From positions 1-64,000 of the forward strand of contig JAPPUL010000074.1 in assembly GCA_026874595.1 (NCBI GenBank): DNA of 64,000 nucleotides, given 5' to 3'. Shown here one piece after another: positions 18,184 to 26,288 of the stretch. Under the pieces are notes generated by a model that did not search any database, was not told the origin of the DNA, and saw nothing but the letters and a program-made list of their open reading frames with translations. The position numbers and the translations under genes were made by a program. Every line of letters starts with the position of its first letter. Positions within the stretch are counted from its first letter, which is position 1. This DNA comes from Sipunculus nudus (Eukaryota; Annelida; Sipuncula; Golfingiida; Sipunculidae).

Positions 18184-18906
18184 TTAGCTTTTTTTAAACG
18201 CCATAGTATCAAAGCGTTGTCCACTTACAAAATCACTTTTACTATCTGCAAGATATATAAACACATCCATAATAGAATCTGGATGACTTAATGTCATTGG
18301 ATCTTCATTAGGATAGGCACATGCTCGCATCTTCGTTCTCGTTGCTCCCGGGTTTACTGTGTTCACTTTGATTTTATGATTAGCAAGTTCTTGAGCAAGA
18401 ACTTCACTAAATCCTTCAACTCCAAATTTAGATACACTATAAGCTCCCCACATGCCATGTCCCCGCCTCCCTACAGTAGAACTTATATTTATTATAGACC
18501 CCGCAGCGCTTTTAAGCATTAAAGGCAAAAACGCTTTCGTCACATAAAACATTCCATTTATATTTATATTTATGACCTCATCCCATATCGCCTCATCGTA
18601 ATCTTTTATTTTTGATATCTGGCCTAAGTATCCTGCATTATTAACTAGTATATCTAAACTGCTAGAATTAAAAGCTATGTCTTTATAAAGATTTTTCACC
18701 TGATCTTTATCTGCAATGTCACAAACAAAATATTGACATCTTGAGGAGCTATTTGCATTTATAATATCTTTTGTTTGGCAAAGCTCTTCTTCGTTTCTAG
18801 AAACAATATAAACATAAGCTCCTTCCTTAGCATAAGCCATTGCAATACTTCTCCCAATCCCTCTACCACCCCCAGTTATAAGCGCTTTTTTATCTTTTAA
18901 TCTCAT
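18184..18906 (-). CDS. Short-chain dehydrogenase/reductase (classical SDR)
   Basis: 240 residues, typical for a classical SDR. The Rossmann motif is ALITGGGRGIGRSIAMAYA (residues 8-26); NNAGYLG, the catalytic Ser in INISSTVGRRG and YSVSKFG (YxxxK) are all present, as is the VNTVNPGATRTKM post-catalytic segment. It uses NAD(P)H; the substrate cannot be predicted. The Nudix gene starts about 630 bp upstream on the same strand and ends 72 bp from this gene's start. The start codon lies within a 12-bp tandem repeat. Confidence 0.9.
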   Translation of the reverse strand: MRLKDKKALITGGGRGIGRSIAMAYAKEGAYVYIVSRNEEELCQTKDIINANSSSRCQYFVCDIADKDQVKNLYKDIAFNSSSLDILVNNAGYLGQISKIKDYDEAIWDEVINININGMFYVTKAFLPLMLKSAAGSIINISSTVGRRGHGMWGAYSVSKFGVEGFSEVLAQELANHKIKVNTVNPGATRTKMRACAYPNEDPMTLSHPDSIMDVFIYLADSKSDFVSGQRFDTMAFKKS

Positions 18907-18951
18907 TTGTTAATTGTTAATTCATTTGTTAATTCATTTGTTAATTCATTT
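18903..18951. repeat. 12-bp tandem repeat over the SDR start codon
   Basis: TCATTTGTTAAT occurs at 18903-18914, 18922-18933 and 18934-18945, with a 7-base partial between the first two and a partial unit to 18951. The SDR start codon (18904-18906) is in the first unit. The array replaces the position where a ribosome binding site would be expected, so no clear Shine-Dalgarno motif is seen. Confidence 0.93.
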
Positions 18952-18978
18952 AAGAACTAAGTTATCTATTTTACTCTA

Positions 18979-19533
18979 TTACACGATCCCAAGCGACTTT
19001 ACAAGAGTTAAGGACAGCATAGTTTTCATATCGTTAATTGTTCCATTGTGAACCAAATCTAGTGCATCCTGGAACTTAATTTCAAACGGCTTTACAAATT
19101 CATCTATATCACCAGCTTGTGTGCTTTTAGATAAGTTCTTAGCAACAAAAAAGTGCATAACCTCAGTACTATATCCAACGCATGGATAAAAAGTGCTTAT
19201 ATGTTTTATGTCTCTAGATATATATCCACTCTCCTCGGCAAGCTCTCGATTTGCTGCACTTAATATCTTTTCTTCTGGTTCTATTTTACCGGCTGGAACC
19301 TCGATAAAAACTTTTCTTAATGCATAGCGATATTGCCTTATAAGTATAATATTTTGGTTTTTAAGAATAGGGAGAATAACAACTGCTCCTGGATGGGTAA
19401 TGTATTCTCTATAAGATGTATTTTTATTAGGCAATAAAACTTTGTCTTTTCTAAGAGTTGTTAAACTACCCTTATAAAGTAGCTTTGACTCTAAGGTCTT
19501 CTCTTCAAGGCAATCCAAAATAAACTTCCCCAA
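18979..19533 (-). CDS. Nudix hydrolase, ADP-ribose pyrophosphatase-like
   Basis: 184 residues. The Nudix box GKIEPEEKILSAANRELAEE plus SGY fits G-x5-E-x7-R-E-x2-E-E-x-G. Upstream YITHPGAVVILPIL and ILIRQYRYALRKVFIEVPAGKI are the typical N-terminal strands of ADP-ribose pyrophosphatases (NudF/YffH group). It probably hydrolyses ADP-ribose or related nucleoside diphosphate sugars in the cytoplasm. It is followed by the SDR gene and preceded by the Fur-family gene 24 bp away, all on the minus strand, so the three may be co-transcribed. Confidence 0.88.
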   Translation of the reverse strand: MGKFILDCLEEKTLESKLLYKGSLTTLRKDKVLLPNKNTSYREYITHPGAVVILPILKNQNIILIRQYRYALRKVFIEVPAGKIEPEEKILSAANRELAEESGYISRDIKHISTFYPCVGYSTEVMHFFVAKNLSKSTQAGDIDEFVKPFEIKFQDALDLVHNGTINDMKTMLSLTLVKSLGIV

Positions 19534-19556
19534 AACATTCTGGATGTAATGTATAA

Positions 19557-20021
19557 TTAGCTTTTTAAAGGCATATTTTCTTTATTCTTTGCGCATTCAC
19601 TACAAAAGCCAAATATCTGTAAAGAGTGATCGGTTTCTATGAAGTTATATTTTTTACAGATCATAGATTGCCTATCCTCAATAACATTGTCGACAAACTC
19701 AATAATCTTGTTACAAGAAATGCAAATCAGATGGTCATGATGAGCATAATCAAGAGCATGTTCATATCGGTATGAATCATCTATTTTCAATCTTTTAAGC
19801 ATGTTAATTTTGACAAAAAGGTTAATGGTGCGATATATAGTAGATTTTGCAACATTAACATTACGTTCTTTAAGTAGTTTAACAAGGTCCTTAACATCAA
19901 AGTGAGAATGAATGCTACAAATGGCTTCAATAATATTATCACGTTCTTTGGTGTTATTAAGTTTATTATTCTTGGCAAAATAGCGAAAGGTGGCGATTGC
20001 TTTGTCGATATCAGAGTTCAT
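19557..20021 (-). CDS. Fur-family metalloregulator (Fur/PerR/Zur type)
   Basis: 154 residues. The winged-helix DNA-binding part has NTKERDNIIEAI, KDLVKLLKERN and VAKSTIYRTINLFVKINML (recognition helix). The dimerisation part has the metal site AHHDHLICISCNKIIEF and the C-terminal FGFCSECAK, so both CxxC pairs for the structural zinc are present. Which metal or signal it senses (Fe, Zn, Mn or peroxide) is not decidable by eye; the zinc importer operon at 38148-40879 makes Zur one option. Divergent from the fliL-like gene. Confidence 0.9.
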   Translation of the reverse strand: MNSDIDKAIATFRYFAKNNKLNNTKERDNIIEAICSIHSHFDVKDLVKLLKERNVNVAKSTIYRTINLFVKINMLKRLKIDDSYRYEHALDYAHHDHLICISCNKIIEFVDNVIEDRQSMICKKYNFIETDHSLQIFGFCSECAKNKENMPLKS

Positions 20022-20220
20022 AAGAGTAAAAAGAGGCTAAAACCATAAAAAAAGTAATTATATAATAATAAATACTTTTGAATGAAAAAAGTATGAATAT
20101 TAGAGATATAGAGTATGTTTTTTATAAGTTTTTGTAATAAATACCGAAAAACTGACAAGCGTATGCAAAACAAAGTATAGCGAATTAGTTTAGAAAAAAC
20201 AAGTATGGATAATAAATAGG

Positions 20221-20816
20221 ATGGCAACGGGACAAGAAGAACAACAGGAAGGGCAAAAAGCTTTAAAAGAGGAAGGTTTAGAGGGGGAGGGGCAAGATAA
20301 GTATACAGAGCTTAAATATTACGGTAAAAACGCATTGAAGATATTGTTTTTTGCTTTTATGTTTATTTGTGGCTTATATAATATTCTAGGGGAATAACGC
20401 AATCAGAGCTATCAAAGTTAGAGGTAAAGAAAGTAGATGATTTATATGAGTTTCCAAAGAGTGTAAAAGGCAAACCCCTTACGATATATCGATTTGCGGG
20501 ACAAAGACAAGGCGAAGATCGAGAATTTAGAATAAAGCTTGAAGATCGCCGAGTGTTGTTGTTGGTGAGTTTATATTTAGGATACGAGGAAGGAGATGCG
20601 GAACTTGAAGAGGAGCTTATAAAACGTGAGATAGAGCTATGGGATAAGATACACTACATTTTATCAACAAAAAGTTATGCAGATATGAGTACAGCAAAAA
20701 GGCGTCAGGAGAACTTAAAAGCAGAGCTTATAAATGGAATAAACGGACTTTTAACACAAGGGAAGATAGAAGATATATACTTTGGAAGGTTTTTTATAGG
20801 GAAGTTGCCACAATAG
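20221..20816 (+). pseudogene. FliL-like gene split by a frameshift near 20388-20394
   Basis: An ATG at 20221 opens a 58-codon reading frame ending at 20397. It encodes a polar cytoplasmic tail and one membrane segment (ALKILFFAFMFICGLYNILG, residues 38-57). From 20382 to 20816 a second frame, offset by one base, continues with a complete FliL-like periplasmic domain: LLLVSLYLGYEEGDAELEEE, IHYILSTKSYADMST, INGINGLLTQGKIEDIYFGR. Each part alone lacks what the other has, and together they would be about 198 residues, the right size and order for FliL. The shift coincides with a GGGG run (20389-20392). Real frameshift, assembly indel, or recoding are all possible; no canonical slippery heptamer is seen. 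A GTG at 20553 could start an 87-residue fragment. Confidence 0.78.
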
Positions 20817-20946
20817 GAATAGAAATAGATATGATAGAGTTAGATAGGATAGGGTAGGTTAAGTTTATAGTTTTATAAAGCGGTTTAAATAAAAGTTAAT
20901 TATGTTTGGTTTATTAATATTTAAAGAGACTTAAGGTAGGAATGTA

Positions 20947-21759
20947 ATGAGTGAGGAAGCCCGAGAAATAGAAGCGGAGAAGGTGGAAAAACCGGTTAGA
21001 CAGGGGCGGATAAAAGCGATAATATACGGTGGGATATTGCTATTGTTACTCTTTATAGTAGCAATATTTGTGGTTATAAATCTACTTGAGCTTAAGGCTG
21101 TTAAAGCTTATTCTTGGTATGATGGTTTTGATATAAGTCTTACTTCTTATGAAGACACAAGTTATGGGACATTCTTCTGCACAATAAAATTAAACTTAGC
21201 CTATGAAGATGATGCGGTACAAAAAGACATATCAGCCAAAAAAGCTCAAATAGTTGATATAATAAGAACAACGCTAAGCGAGCAAAACTACTATAGAATA
21301 AATAATAACATGAAACTGCAATATAATCTAACACCTGTTTTGAAGGAACGAATAAATCGGATATTATCAAGAGGCGGGATAAAAGATATAAGTTATCCAT
21401 TTGTAAGATTGATGTTAAATGAGCGAGATGATGCGCTTGTTTATGAGGATATAGGGACCTATAATGTAAATATTAGTGGATATAGCTATGAGATGCAGTT
21501 ATACGTAGTATATGATGGGACCTCCAGCTTGTTTACGAGGGAGCTTGCTAAGAATAAAATGGCGATAGTAGATAGTATAAAGCCTTATTTAGGAAAACTT
21601 AGTATGCCAAATCCAGAAGAGAAGTTGATACGTATTTTAGAAAACGAGCTTGAAAATATCTTTTCAGATATAGAATCAAAGATAAGTCGAGAAAATCCAT
21701 ATTATAGAGTAAGCGGTTATTTCCGCAATGTATACGTTGGATATTTTGTAAGGAAATGA
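20947..21759 (+). CDS. FliL-like single-pass membrane protein with duplicated periplasmic domain
   Basis: 270 residues. A charged cytoplasmic tail (1-23) is followed by one hydrophobic segment (about 25-48, IIYGGILLLLLFIVAIFVVI) and a periplasmic region. The latter seems to hold two FliL-like modules: about 60-155 (CTIKLNLAYEDD, KAQIVDIIRTTLSEQ, RINRILSRGGIKDI) and about 170-268 (MQLYVVYDGTSS, KMAIVDSIKPYLGK, RILENELENIFSDI). FliL supports flagellar stator function. It follows the frameshifted fliL-like gene by 130 bp, so they are likely one unit and may be paralogues. No other flagellar gene is in the window. The domain assignment is by topology and pattern, not a strong motif. Confidence 0.6.
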   Translation: MSEEAREIEAEKVEKPVRQGRIKAIIYGGILLLLLFIVAIFVVINLLELKAVKAYSWYDGFDISLTSYEDTSYGTFFCTIKLNLAYEDDAVQKDISAKKAQIVDIIRTTLSEQNYYRINNNMKLQYNLTPVLKERINRILSRGGIKDISYPFVRLMLNERDDALVYEDIGTYNVNISGYSYEMQLYVVYDGTSSLFTRELAKNKMAIVDSIKPYLGKLSMPNPEEKLIRILENELENIFSDIESKISRENPYYRVSGYFRNVYVGYFVRK

Positions 21760-21776
21760 GATTAAGTCACAATTTA

Positions 21777-21822
21777 AATGTCTAGAAAAAGATGACTATA
21801 TTATATAGTTTAAAAAGACATT
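21777..21822. other. Nested inverted repeat between fliL-like and Rieske genes
   Basis: ACTATAT-T-ATATAGT at 21795-21809 is a perfect palindrome with one central base. It lies between AATGTCT (21777-21783) and AGACATT (21816-21822), a 7-base outer inverted repeat. The rest of the 238-bp spacer (21760-21997) is A-rich with no further gene. It might be a weak terminator of the FliL genes or a protein-binding site ahead of the Rieske gene; there is no T-run on the plus strand. Confidence 0.4.
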
Positions 21823-21997
21823 AAAAAAAATCTGTAAAAAAAACGTGTGAGAAAGATGGTTTTGTTAAGATAAATTCCAAAGGACAAATAAATAATTATA
21901 TTTTGATTAAAGAGAAATTCATTGCTTAAATATGACAATAAAATTGTGAATAAAAATACCATGTAAATGGAGAAAAAGATTTGGAGGTAGAAAATAA

Positions 21998-22486
21998 ATG
22001 AGTGTACAAGGAGCGGAAGGAGAGATAGGTAAGGCCAAAAAAAGGAGGAAGTTTTTTAATTGGCTATTAGGACTTGGAATACTAAGCTGGGGAGGAGGGA
22101 TAAGTTATACATCAATAAGATACCTAACCCCCCCCCCGAAGGAAGAGAAGTTTGCAGCATCAATAGCTCTAGGGACGGAGGCAGAGATACTTAAAAATCG
22201 TAAATATAAGAAAAAGAGCGGTAGTATGCTATTTAAGTTTCAAGGCAAACCGGCAATACTTGTTAGAAGCGATAAAGGGCAGTATAAAGCGTTCAATGCG
22301 GTGTGCACACACTTAGCCTGTATAGTTACATTTAAGAAGGATCGTGATATATTCTTTTGCAATTGTCATGGAGGGGTGTATTCATCTGACGGTAAGAACA
22401 TAGCAGGTCCGCCGCCGAGGCCACTTGAGGAGTACGTAGTATATAAGAAGGATGAGAAAATACATGTAGGGAAGAGGGCTTTGTAA
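21998..22486 (+). CDS. Rieske iron-sulfur subunit of a quinol-oxidising cytochrome bc/b6f-type complex
   Basis: 162 residues. A twin-arginine-like KKRRKFFNWLLGLG (residues 13-27) precedes the membrane anchor. The Rieske motifs are VCTHLACIV (about 101-109) and CNCHGGVYSSDG (about 120), each giving one Cys and one His ligand plus the disulfide cysteines; GPPPRPLEEY is the Pro loop. A GGAGG at 21983-21987 serves as ribosome binding site. The cytochrome b gene starts 1 base after its stop. The linker proline stretch is encoded by an unbroken run of ten C (22128-22137). Confidence 0.93.
   Translation: MSVQGAEGEIGKAKKRRKFFNWLLGLGILSWGGGISYTSIRYLTPPPKEEKFAASIALGTEAEILKNRKYKKKSGSMLFKFQGKPAILVRSDKGQYKAFNAVCTHLACIVTFKKDRDIFFCNCHGGVYSSDGKNIAGPPPRPLEEYVVYKKDEKIHVGKRAL
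22128..22137. repeat. C10 homopolymer inside the Rieske gene
   Basis: Ten consecutive C lie in codons encoding Thr-Pro-Pro-Pro between the membrane anchor and the Rieske domain. Any gain or loss not divisible by three would shift the frame before the iron-sulfur motifs. Other runs of G or C noticed in this window are at most six or seven bases long. Confidence 0.97.
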
Positions 22487-22487
22487 T

Positions 22488-23771
22488 ATGGATAAGATAA
22501 AAGAGACTAAGATATATAAATGGATAAATGAAAGATATGCAATAGATGGACTTTTTGATTTCTTTGCTAAGAAAGAGGTAGTTTTTGGGGTAGGGAAGTC
22601 GGGCGAGTTATATCATAAGATGAAGTTTGGCAATTGGATATTGCATACAGCCAAAAGACATTATATATGGTATTATTTTGGAGGGATAACGTTATTTTTG
22701 TTTATGGTGCTGGTTTTTAGTGGAACGATGTTGTTAATGTACTATCAAAATGGGGAGGGGACGGCATATGAGAGTGTAAGATATATAATGGAGAGTGTTC
22801 CTTATGGTGCAGCGGTTAGGTCAATACACAGTTGGGCAGCTAATTTGATGATAGTAACGGCGTTCATACATATGTTTAGCGTGTTTTTCACAAAGGCGTA
22901 TCGCCAAAAGAAAGAGCTTACGTGGGTAACAGGGTTTTTCATGCTACTGCTTGCAATGGGTGCAGGTTTTAGCGGTTATTTATTACCTTGGACAAGCCTT
23001 AGTTTTTTTGCAGTGAGCATAGGAACAGAGTTAATGGAGGCAGTTCCCTTTGTAGGGCAGTGGATGCTTGAAGTTTCACGTGGGGGTGAAGATGTTTCAG
23101 CAAATACGCTGCATAGGTTTTTAGGACTTCACGTTACAATAATCCCGATAGGGCTTATAATGCTAATAGGTCTGCATTTGCTTTTCATACAAAGACAGGG
23201 AACGAGTAGGCCTATGAATATGGAAAAGGAAAAAGAAGAGATTGCAAGAGTTGGAGGGGATGCGTCTATAAACAGCATGAAGTTTTTCCCGGACTTTGCC
23301 ATAAGAGACGTATGGATATGGTTTATAGTGTTTAATGTTTTGGTATTACTAGCAGTATTTTTCCCGTGGGAGCTTGGAGAGAAGGCAGATCCTTTAACTT
23401 CAGCGCCACCCAACATTAAGCCGGAATGGTTTTTTCTTGCAATGTTTGTGGTACTTGAGCTTGTGCCGAAGGAAGTAGGGATAGCACTTTTTACGATAGT
23501 AGGTCTTATGTGGGTTTTAATACCTTTTTGGGATACTAAAGCAAAACGTGATGAGAGTTCGAAGTTTGTATTTATTTTTGGGTTTTGTATCTTTATGGGG
23601 TTTATAGTATTTACGATAATAGGCTTTGTCTATAAAACAGAACAGATAAGTGCCTTTGCCCATGAGTATCAACTTCCTATTTGGATATTATTTGGGATAG
23701 CGTTTGTTGCGTTGGTAATAACTCTTATTATACGAACTATGCGAGCTATTAAAAATAGACGTAAAGATTAA
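22488..23771 (+). CDS. Cytochrome b subunit, fused b6/subunit-IV architecture
   Basis: 427 residues, full cytochrome b length. The four-helix haem-binding part has RSIHSWAANLMIVTAFIHMF and LHRFLGLHVTIIPIGLIMLI-GLH, which supply the paired haem-ligating histidines. The C-terminal part has NIKPEWFFLAMFVVLELVP, i.e. the PEW(F/Y) quinol-site motif. About eight hydrophobic segments are seen. With the preceding Rieske protein it forms the core of a quinol:cytochrome c reductase. No cytochrome c1 or other c-type cytochrome follows; the next gene is convergent ribD, so the c-haem partner must be elsewhere or replaced. Confidence 0.93.
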   Translation: MDKIKETKIYKWINERYAIDGLFDFFAKKEVVFGVGKSGELYHKMKFGNWILHTAKRHYIWYYFGGITLFLFMVLVFSGTMLLMYYQNGEGTAYESVRYIMESVPYGAAVRSIHSWAANLMIVTAFIHMFSVFFTKAYRQKKELTWVTGFFMLLLAMGAGFSGYLLPWTSLSFFAVSIGTELMEAVPFVGQWMLEVSRGGEDVSANTLHRFLGLHVTIIPIGLIMLIGLHLLFIQRQGTSRPMNMEKEKEEIARVGGDASINSMKFFPDFAIRDVWIWFIVFNVLVLLAVFFPWELGEKADPLTSAPPNIKPEWFFLAMFVVLELVPKEVGIALFTIVGLMWVLIPFWDTKAKRDESSKFVFIFGFCIFMGFIVFTIIGFVYKTEQISAFAHEYQLPIWILFGIAFVALVITLIIRTMRAIKNRRKD

Positions 23772-23780
23772 GTAACATCT

Positions 23781-23821
23781 AAAATATAAAAGGAGCCAAT
23801 TTGTGGTTTCTTTTATATTTT
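23781..23821. terminator. Strong hairpin terminator between cytochrome b and ribD
   Basis: Arms 23781-23798 (AAAATATAAAAGGAGCCA) and 23804-23821 (TGGTTTCTTTTATATTTT) pair over 18 positions, including two G-U pairs, around a 5-base loop. The A- and T-rich flanks mean that it can act in both directions. It starts 9 bases after the cytochrome b stop codon and sits in the convergent spacer ahead of the ribD stop. Confidence 0.75.
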
Positions 23822-23870
23822 ATAAACCTAAAGATAAGCTTAAAATAGAAAGTCGTACTTCTAGGTTTTA

Positions 23871-25028
23871 CTATACATAATCTACATAACCACTAAACAT
23901 CATATTATCCCCAAGCTGTTTATAACTAACGTCCTTAAGCTTTATAGCCTCATCTATATTACTTTTCACACTAATGCTGAATGGAGTGTATTGACCTGTT
24001 ATAATCTTTGGGGCTACAAAACAAATTACTTTATCAATTAACTTATATTCTAAGGAAGAGGACAAAAGCTTCCCACCGCCCTCAAGAAGTATAGAAGATA
24101 TATTCTCTTCCGTGCAAAGCGTTTTAAAAAGCCATAGAAGATTTATATCCTTATCCGTTGTTGGGTCAAATATTAATCTTTTGTTATTGTCCGTGCTTAT
24201 AATATTTTGTAGAGCATCGATATTTTTGTTTTTAGATGTGCCTACTTTGCTAACTAGTAAGGTTTTGTATTCATCATGTAGGACTTTTGAGTTTATGGGA
24301 ATATCCAGACTTTTTGAAACTATTATTCTTAAAGGATTCTTTTGTTTGTTATCAAGCCGCACGGTAAGACTTGGATTATCATTAAGGAGGGTATTAGCCC
24401 CAATAATTATAGCATCCGTTTTATTTCTTAGATGTTGAACAATATGTCTTGACTTCTCATTAGAAATCCACTTTGAATTAGCATTGCTATCTGCTATTTT
24501 ACCATCTAAACTCATTGCATATTTCGCCGTGCAAAACGGAAGATTATGAAGTATATATTTATTAAAATCCTCGTTTAGCTTATATATTGCTTGACTTAAT
24601 GTCTTAAGCTTTGTGTATTCAATAAATTCTATTTCAATAACTTCTATACCGGCCTTTATTAGCCTTCGAATGCCGTTGCCATTATTTGATCTTGGATCTT
24701 TGTCTTTAGAACCTATTATTACTTTACTAATTCTCTCTTTTATAATAGCATCAGTGCACGGCGGCGTGTGCCCAAAAAAAGAACAAGGTTCAAGAGTCAC
24801 AAACAAAGTAGTTCCTTGTAAGTCTTTAAATCCTTTGGCTTTGGCTTCCTTTATCGCAACAATTTCTGCATGATCAGATCCAACTTTCTTTGTAGCTCCC
24901 TCAGATACTATTTGCCCGCCTTTAACCAGCACAGCACCTACCGCTGGGTTTGGAGAACATTTGCCTTTTGCTCTTTTGGCAACTTCTAATGCTTTTTTCA
25001 TATAATTATAGTAATCTTCTTTTTCCAT
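23871..25028 (-). CDS. ribD: Bifunctional diaminohydroxyphosphoribosylaminopyrimidine deaminase / 5-amino-6-(5-phosphoribosylamino)uracil reductase
   Basis: About 385 residues from the start chosen here. The deaminase domain has CSPNPAVGAVLV, SDHAEIVAI (zinc His and catalytic Glu) and VTLEPCSFFGHTPPCTDAI (zinc cysteines). The reductase domain has AKYAMSLDGKIAD, SNEKSRHIVQHLRNKTDAII quoted as SNEKSRHIVQ, and SILLEGGGKLLSS. It catalyses the second and third steps of riboflavin synthesis. I chose the ATG at 25026-25028 because the upstream in-frame ATG at 25067 adds only 13 residues encoded by a 13-bp tandem repeat. Downstream of lpxB on the same strand. Confidence 0.92.
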   Translation of the reverse strand: MEKEDYYNYMKKALEVAKRAKGKCSPNPAVGAVLVKGGQIVSEGATKKVGSDHAEIVAIKEAKAKGFKDLQGTTLFVTLEPCSFFGHTPPCTDAIIKERISKVIIGSKDKDPRSNNGNGIRRLIKAGIEVIEIEFIEYTKLKTLSQAIYKLNEDFNKYILHNLPFCTAKYAMSLDGKIADSNANSKWISNEKSRHIVQHLRNKTDAIIIGANTLLNDNPSLTVRLDNKQKNPLRIIVSKSLDIPINSKVLHDEYKTLLVSKVGTSKNKNIDALQNIISTDNNKRLIFDPTTDKDINLLWLFKTLCTEENISSILLEGGGKLLSSSLEYKLIDKVICFVAPKIITGQYTPFSISVKSNIDEAIKLKDVSYKQLGDNMMFSGYVDYV

Positions 25029-25084
25029 ACACTTTTTCCATACACTTTTTCCATACACTTTTTCCATACACTTTTTCCATACAC
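25025..25084. repeat. 13-bp tandem repeat, 4.6 copies, at the ribD start
   Basis: CCATACACTTTTT is repeated at 25025-25037, 25038-25050, 25051-25063 and 25064-25076, with 8 bases of a fifth at 25077-25084. Each unit supplies an ATG and a GGAAAAA stretch on the ribD strand. Since 13 is not a multiple of three, only every third ATG is in the ribD frame. Confidence 0.97.
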
Positions 25085-25118
25085 TATATCTTTAGATTTT
25101 GTCTTTTTATAAATTGAT

Positions 25119-26288
25119 TTATAAATACTTTGAGATGCTTTTGTAGACTATTTCTTCACTGTCTTCGACATATAGCTTTTTATGTAATTTGTTAAGCTCT
25201 TTTTTTTGTATGCTTTGTAAGTCTTTATTTTCTATAATCGTTTTTAGTTCCATTAGAAGCTTTTTCGTACTCTTTTTACTTTGTAGCAATATCTCAGGTA
25301 CAACTCTTTTATTTAGCAGTATGTTAGGAAGTCCTATATATTTGCCCTTTAATAGCATCTTGGCAATTATATATGTTAGCCAATTTACCTTATAGATTAT
25401 AACCATTGGAATACACGCAAGCCCTAGCTCTAAAGTAACTGTCCCACTTGCACAAAGCGCTATATCGCAGCTTAAATAACCCTTTTCTTTGCAACTGCTA
25501 TCACGAAATTGTATATCTGGTTCCACCATGTGTTTTTTCAAAAGCTCTTTAGTTAGTTTTGCAAGCTCTTTTGTTGCCGATGTTATTATGTATAAAAGCT
25601 CATTAGTTTTATATTCTTTCTCCAATTCCTTTATTATATATAAGATAATCGGCATTAGCCTTCTTACCTCTTGGTAGCGACTTCCTGCATATATTCCAAT
25701 AATTTGTTTTTTGCCTTTAATAGAATCTTGCTTTATTTGCTTTATAAATACTTGTTTTGTTAGATAATGTCCTATATAGTAACTTTTTTGAGGGAACTCT
25801 TTTTGATATAATTTGTAGTCGTTATAAAACGGACAAAGTATTATATTTGCGAGTTTTCCTATCTTTTTTATATTCCATCTGCCCCAAAGCGATACTGATG
25901 GTGGAAAATAGTATACAACAGGAATATTTAACTTTTTGGCATGCCTTGCAAGGCTTATGTTTAATCCTTGGTTGTCTATTAGAATTATTAGATTTATACC
26001 CGCTTCTTTTATGTATCTTCTTATGAACTTTATCTTCTTAAAAAGAGTAAAAGCAGCAACTAGTCCCTCAACAACCCCTACCGCGCTTTTAGATATTAGG
26101 TTATCTACAACTGATACTCCCTCTTCCCTAAGACATCTGCCGCCTATTGCCACAAAACTTAATGTCTTTTTATTCTCTTTGCCAAGCGTTTTGTCGTTTA
26201 ATATCTTAGATTTTAAGGTTTTGTGAATATAAGCCCCTGCCCCGTCCCCTGAGACCTCCCCGCATACGTATAGTATTTTAAACATCAA
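25119..26288 (-). CDS. lpxB: Lipid-A-disaccharide synthase
   Basis: 389 residues, normal length. The start ILYVCGEVSGDGAGAYI is the GT19 LpxB N-terminus. VVYYFPPSVSLWGRWNIKKI, IIGIYAGSRYQEVRRLMP and ASGTVTLELGLACIPMVIIY are the donor-binding and catalytic segments (usually YxxPxvWAW, LLPGSRxxEv and SGTAtLE). It condenses UDP-2,3-diacylglucosamine with lipid X to form the lipid A disaccharide at the inner membrane. Its start lies one base after the fabZ stop codon (26289), so the two are translationally linked. lpxA, lpxC and lpxD are not in the window. Confidence 0.94.
   Translation of the reverse strand: MMFKILYVCGEVSGDGAGAYIHKTLKSKILNDKTLGKENKKTLSFVAIGGRCLREEGVSVVDNLISKSAVGVVEGLVAAFTLFKKIKFIRRYIKEAGINLIILIDNQGLNISLARHAKKLNIPVVYYFPPSVSLWGRWNIKKIGKLANIILCPFYNDYKLYQKEFPQKSYYIGHYLTKQVFIKQIKQDSIKGKKQIIGIYAGSRYQEVRRLMPIILYIIKELEKEYKTNELLYIITSATKELAKLTKELLKKHMVEPDIQFRDSSCKEKGYLSCDIALCASGTVTLELGLACIPMVIIYKVNWLTYIIAKMLLKGKYIGLPNILLNKRVVPEILLQSKKSTKKLLMELKTIIENKDLQSIQKKELNKLHKKLYVEDSEEIVYKSISKYL

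Noticed and set aside
20382-20400. Programmed -1 frameshift in the fliL-like gene
   Set aside because: The sequence around the GGGG run does not fit a standard X-XXY-YYZ slippery site in the zero frame, and no obvious downstream stimulator was seen. Left as a frameshift or sequencing indel.
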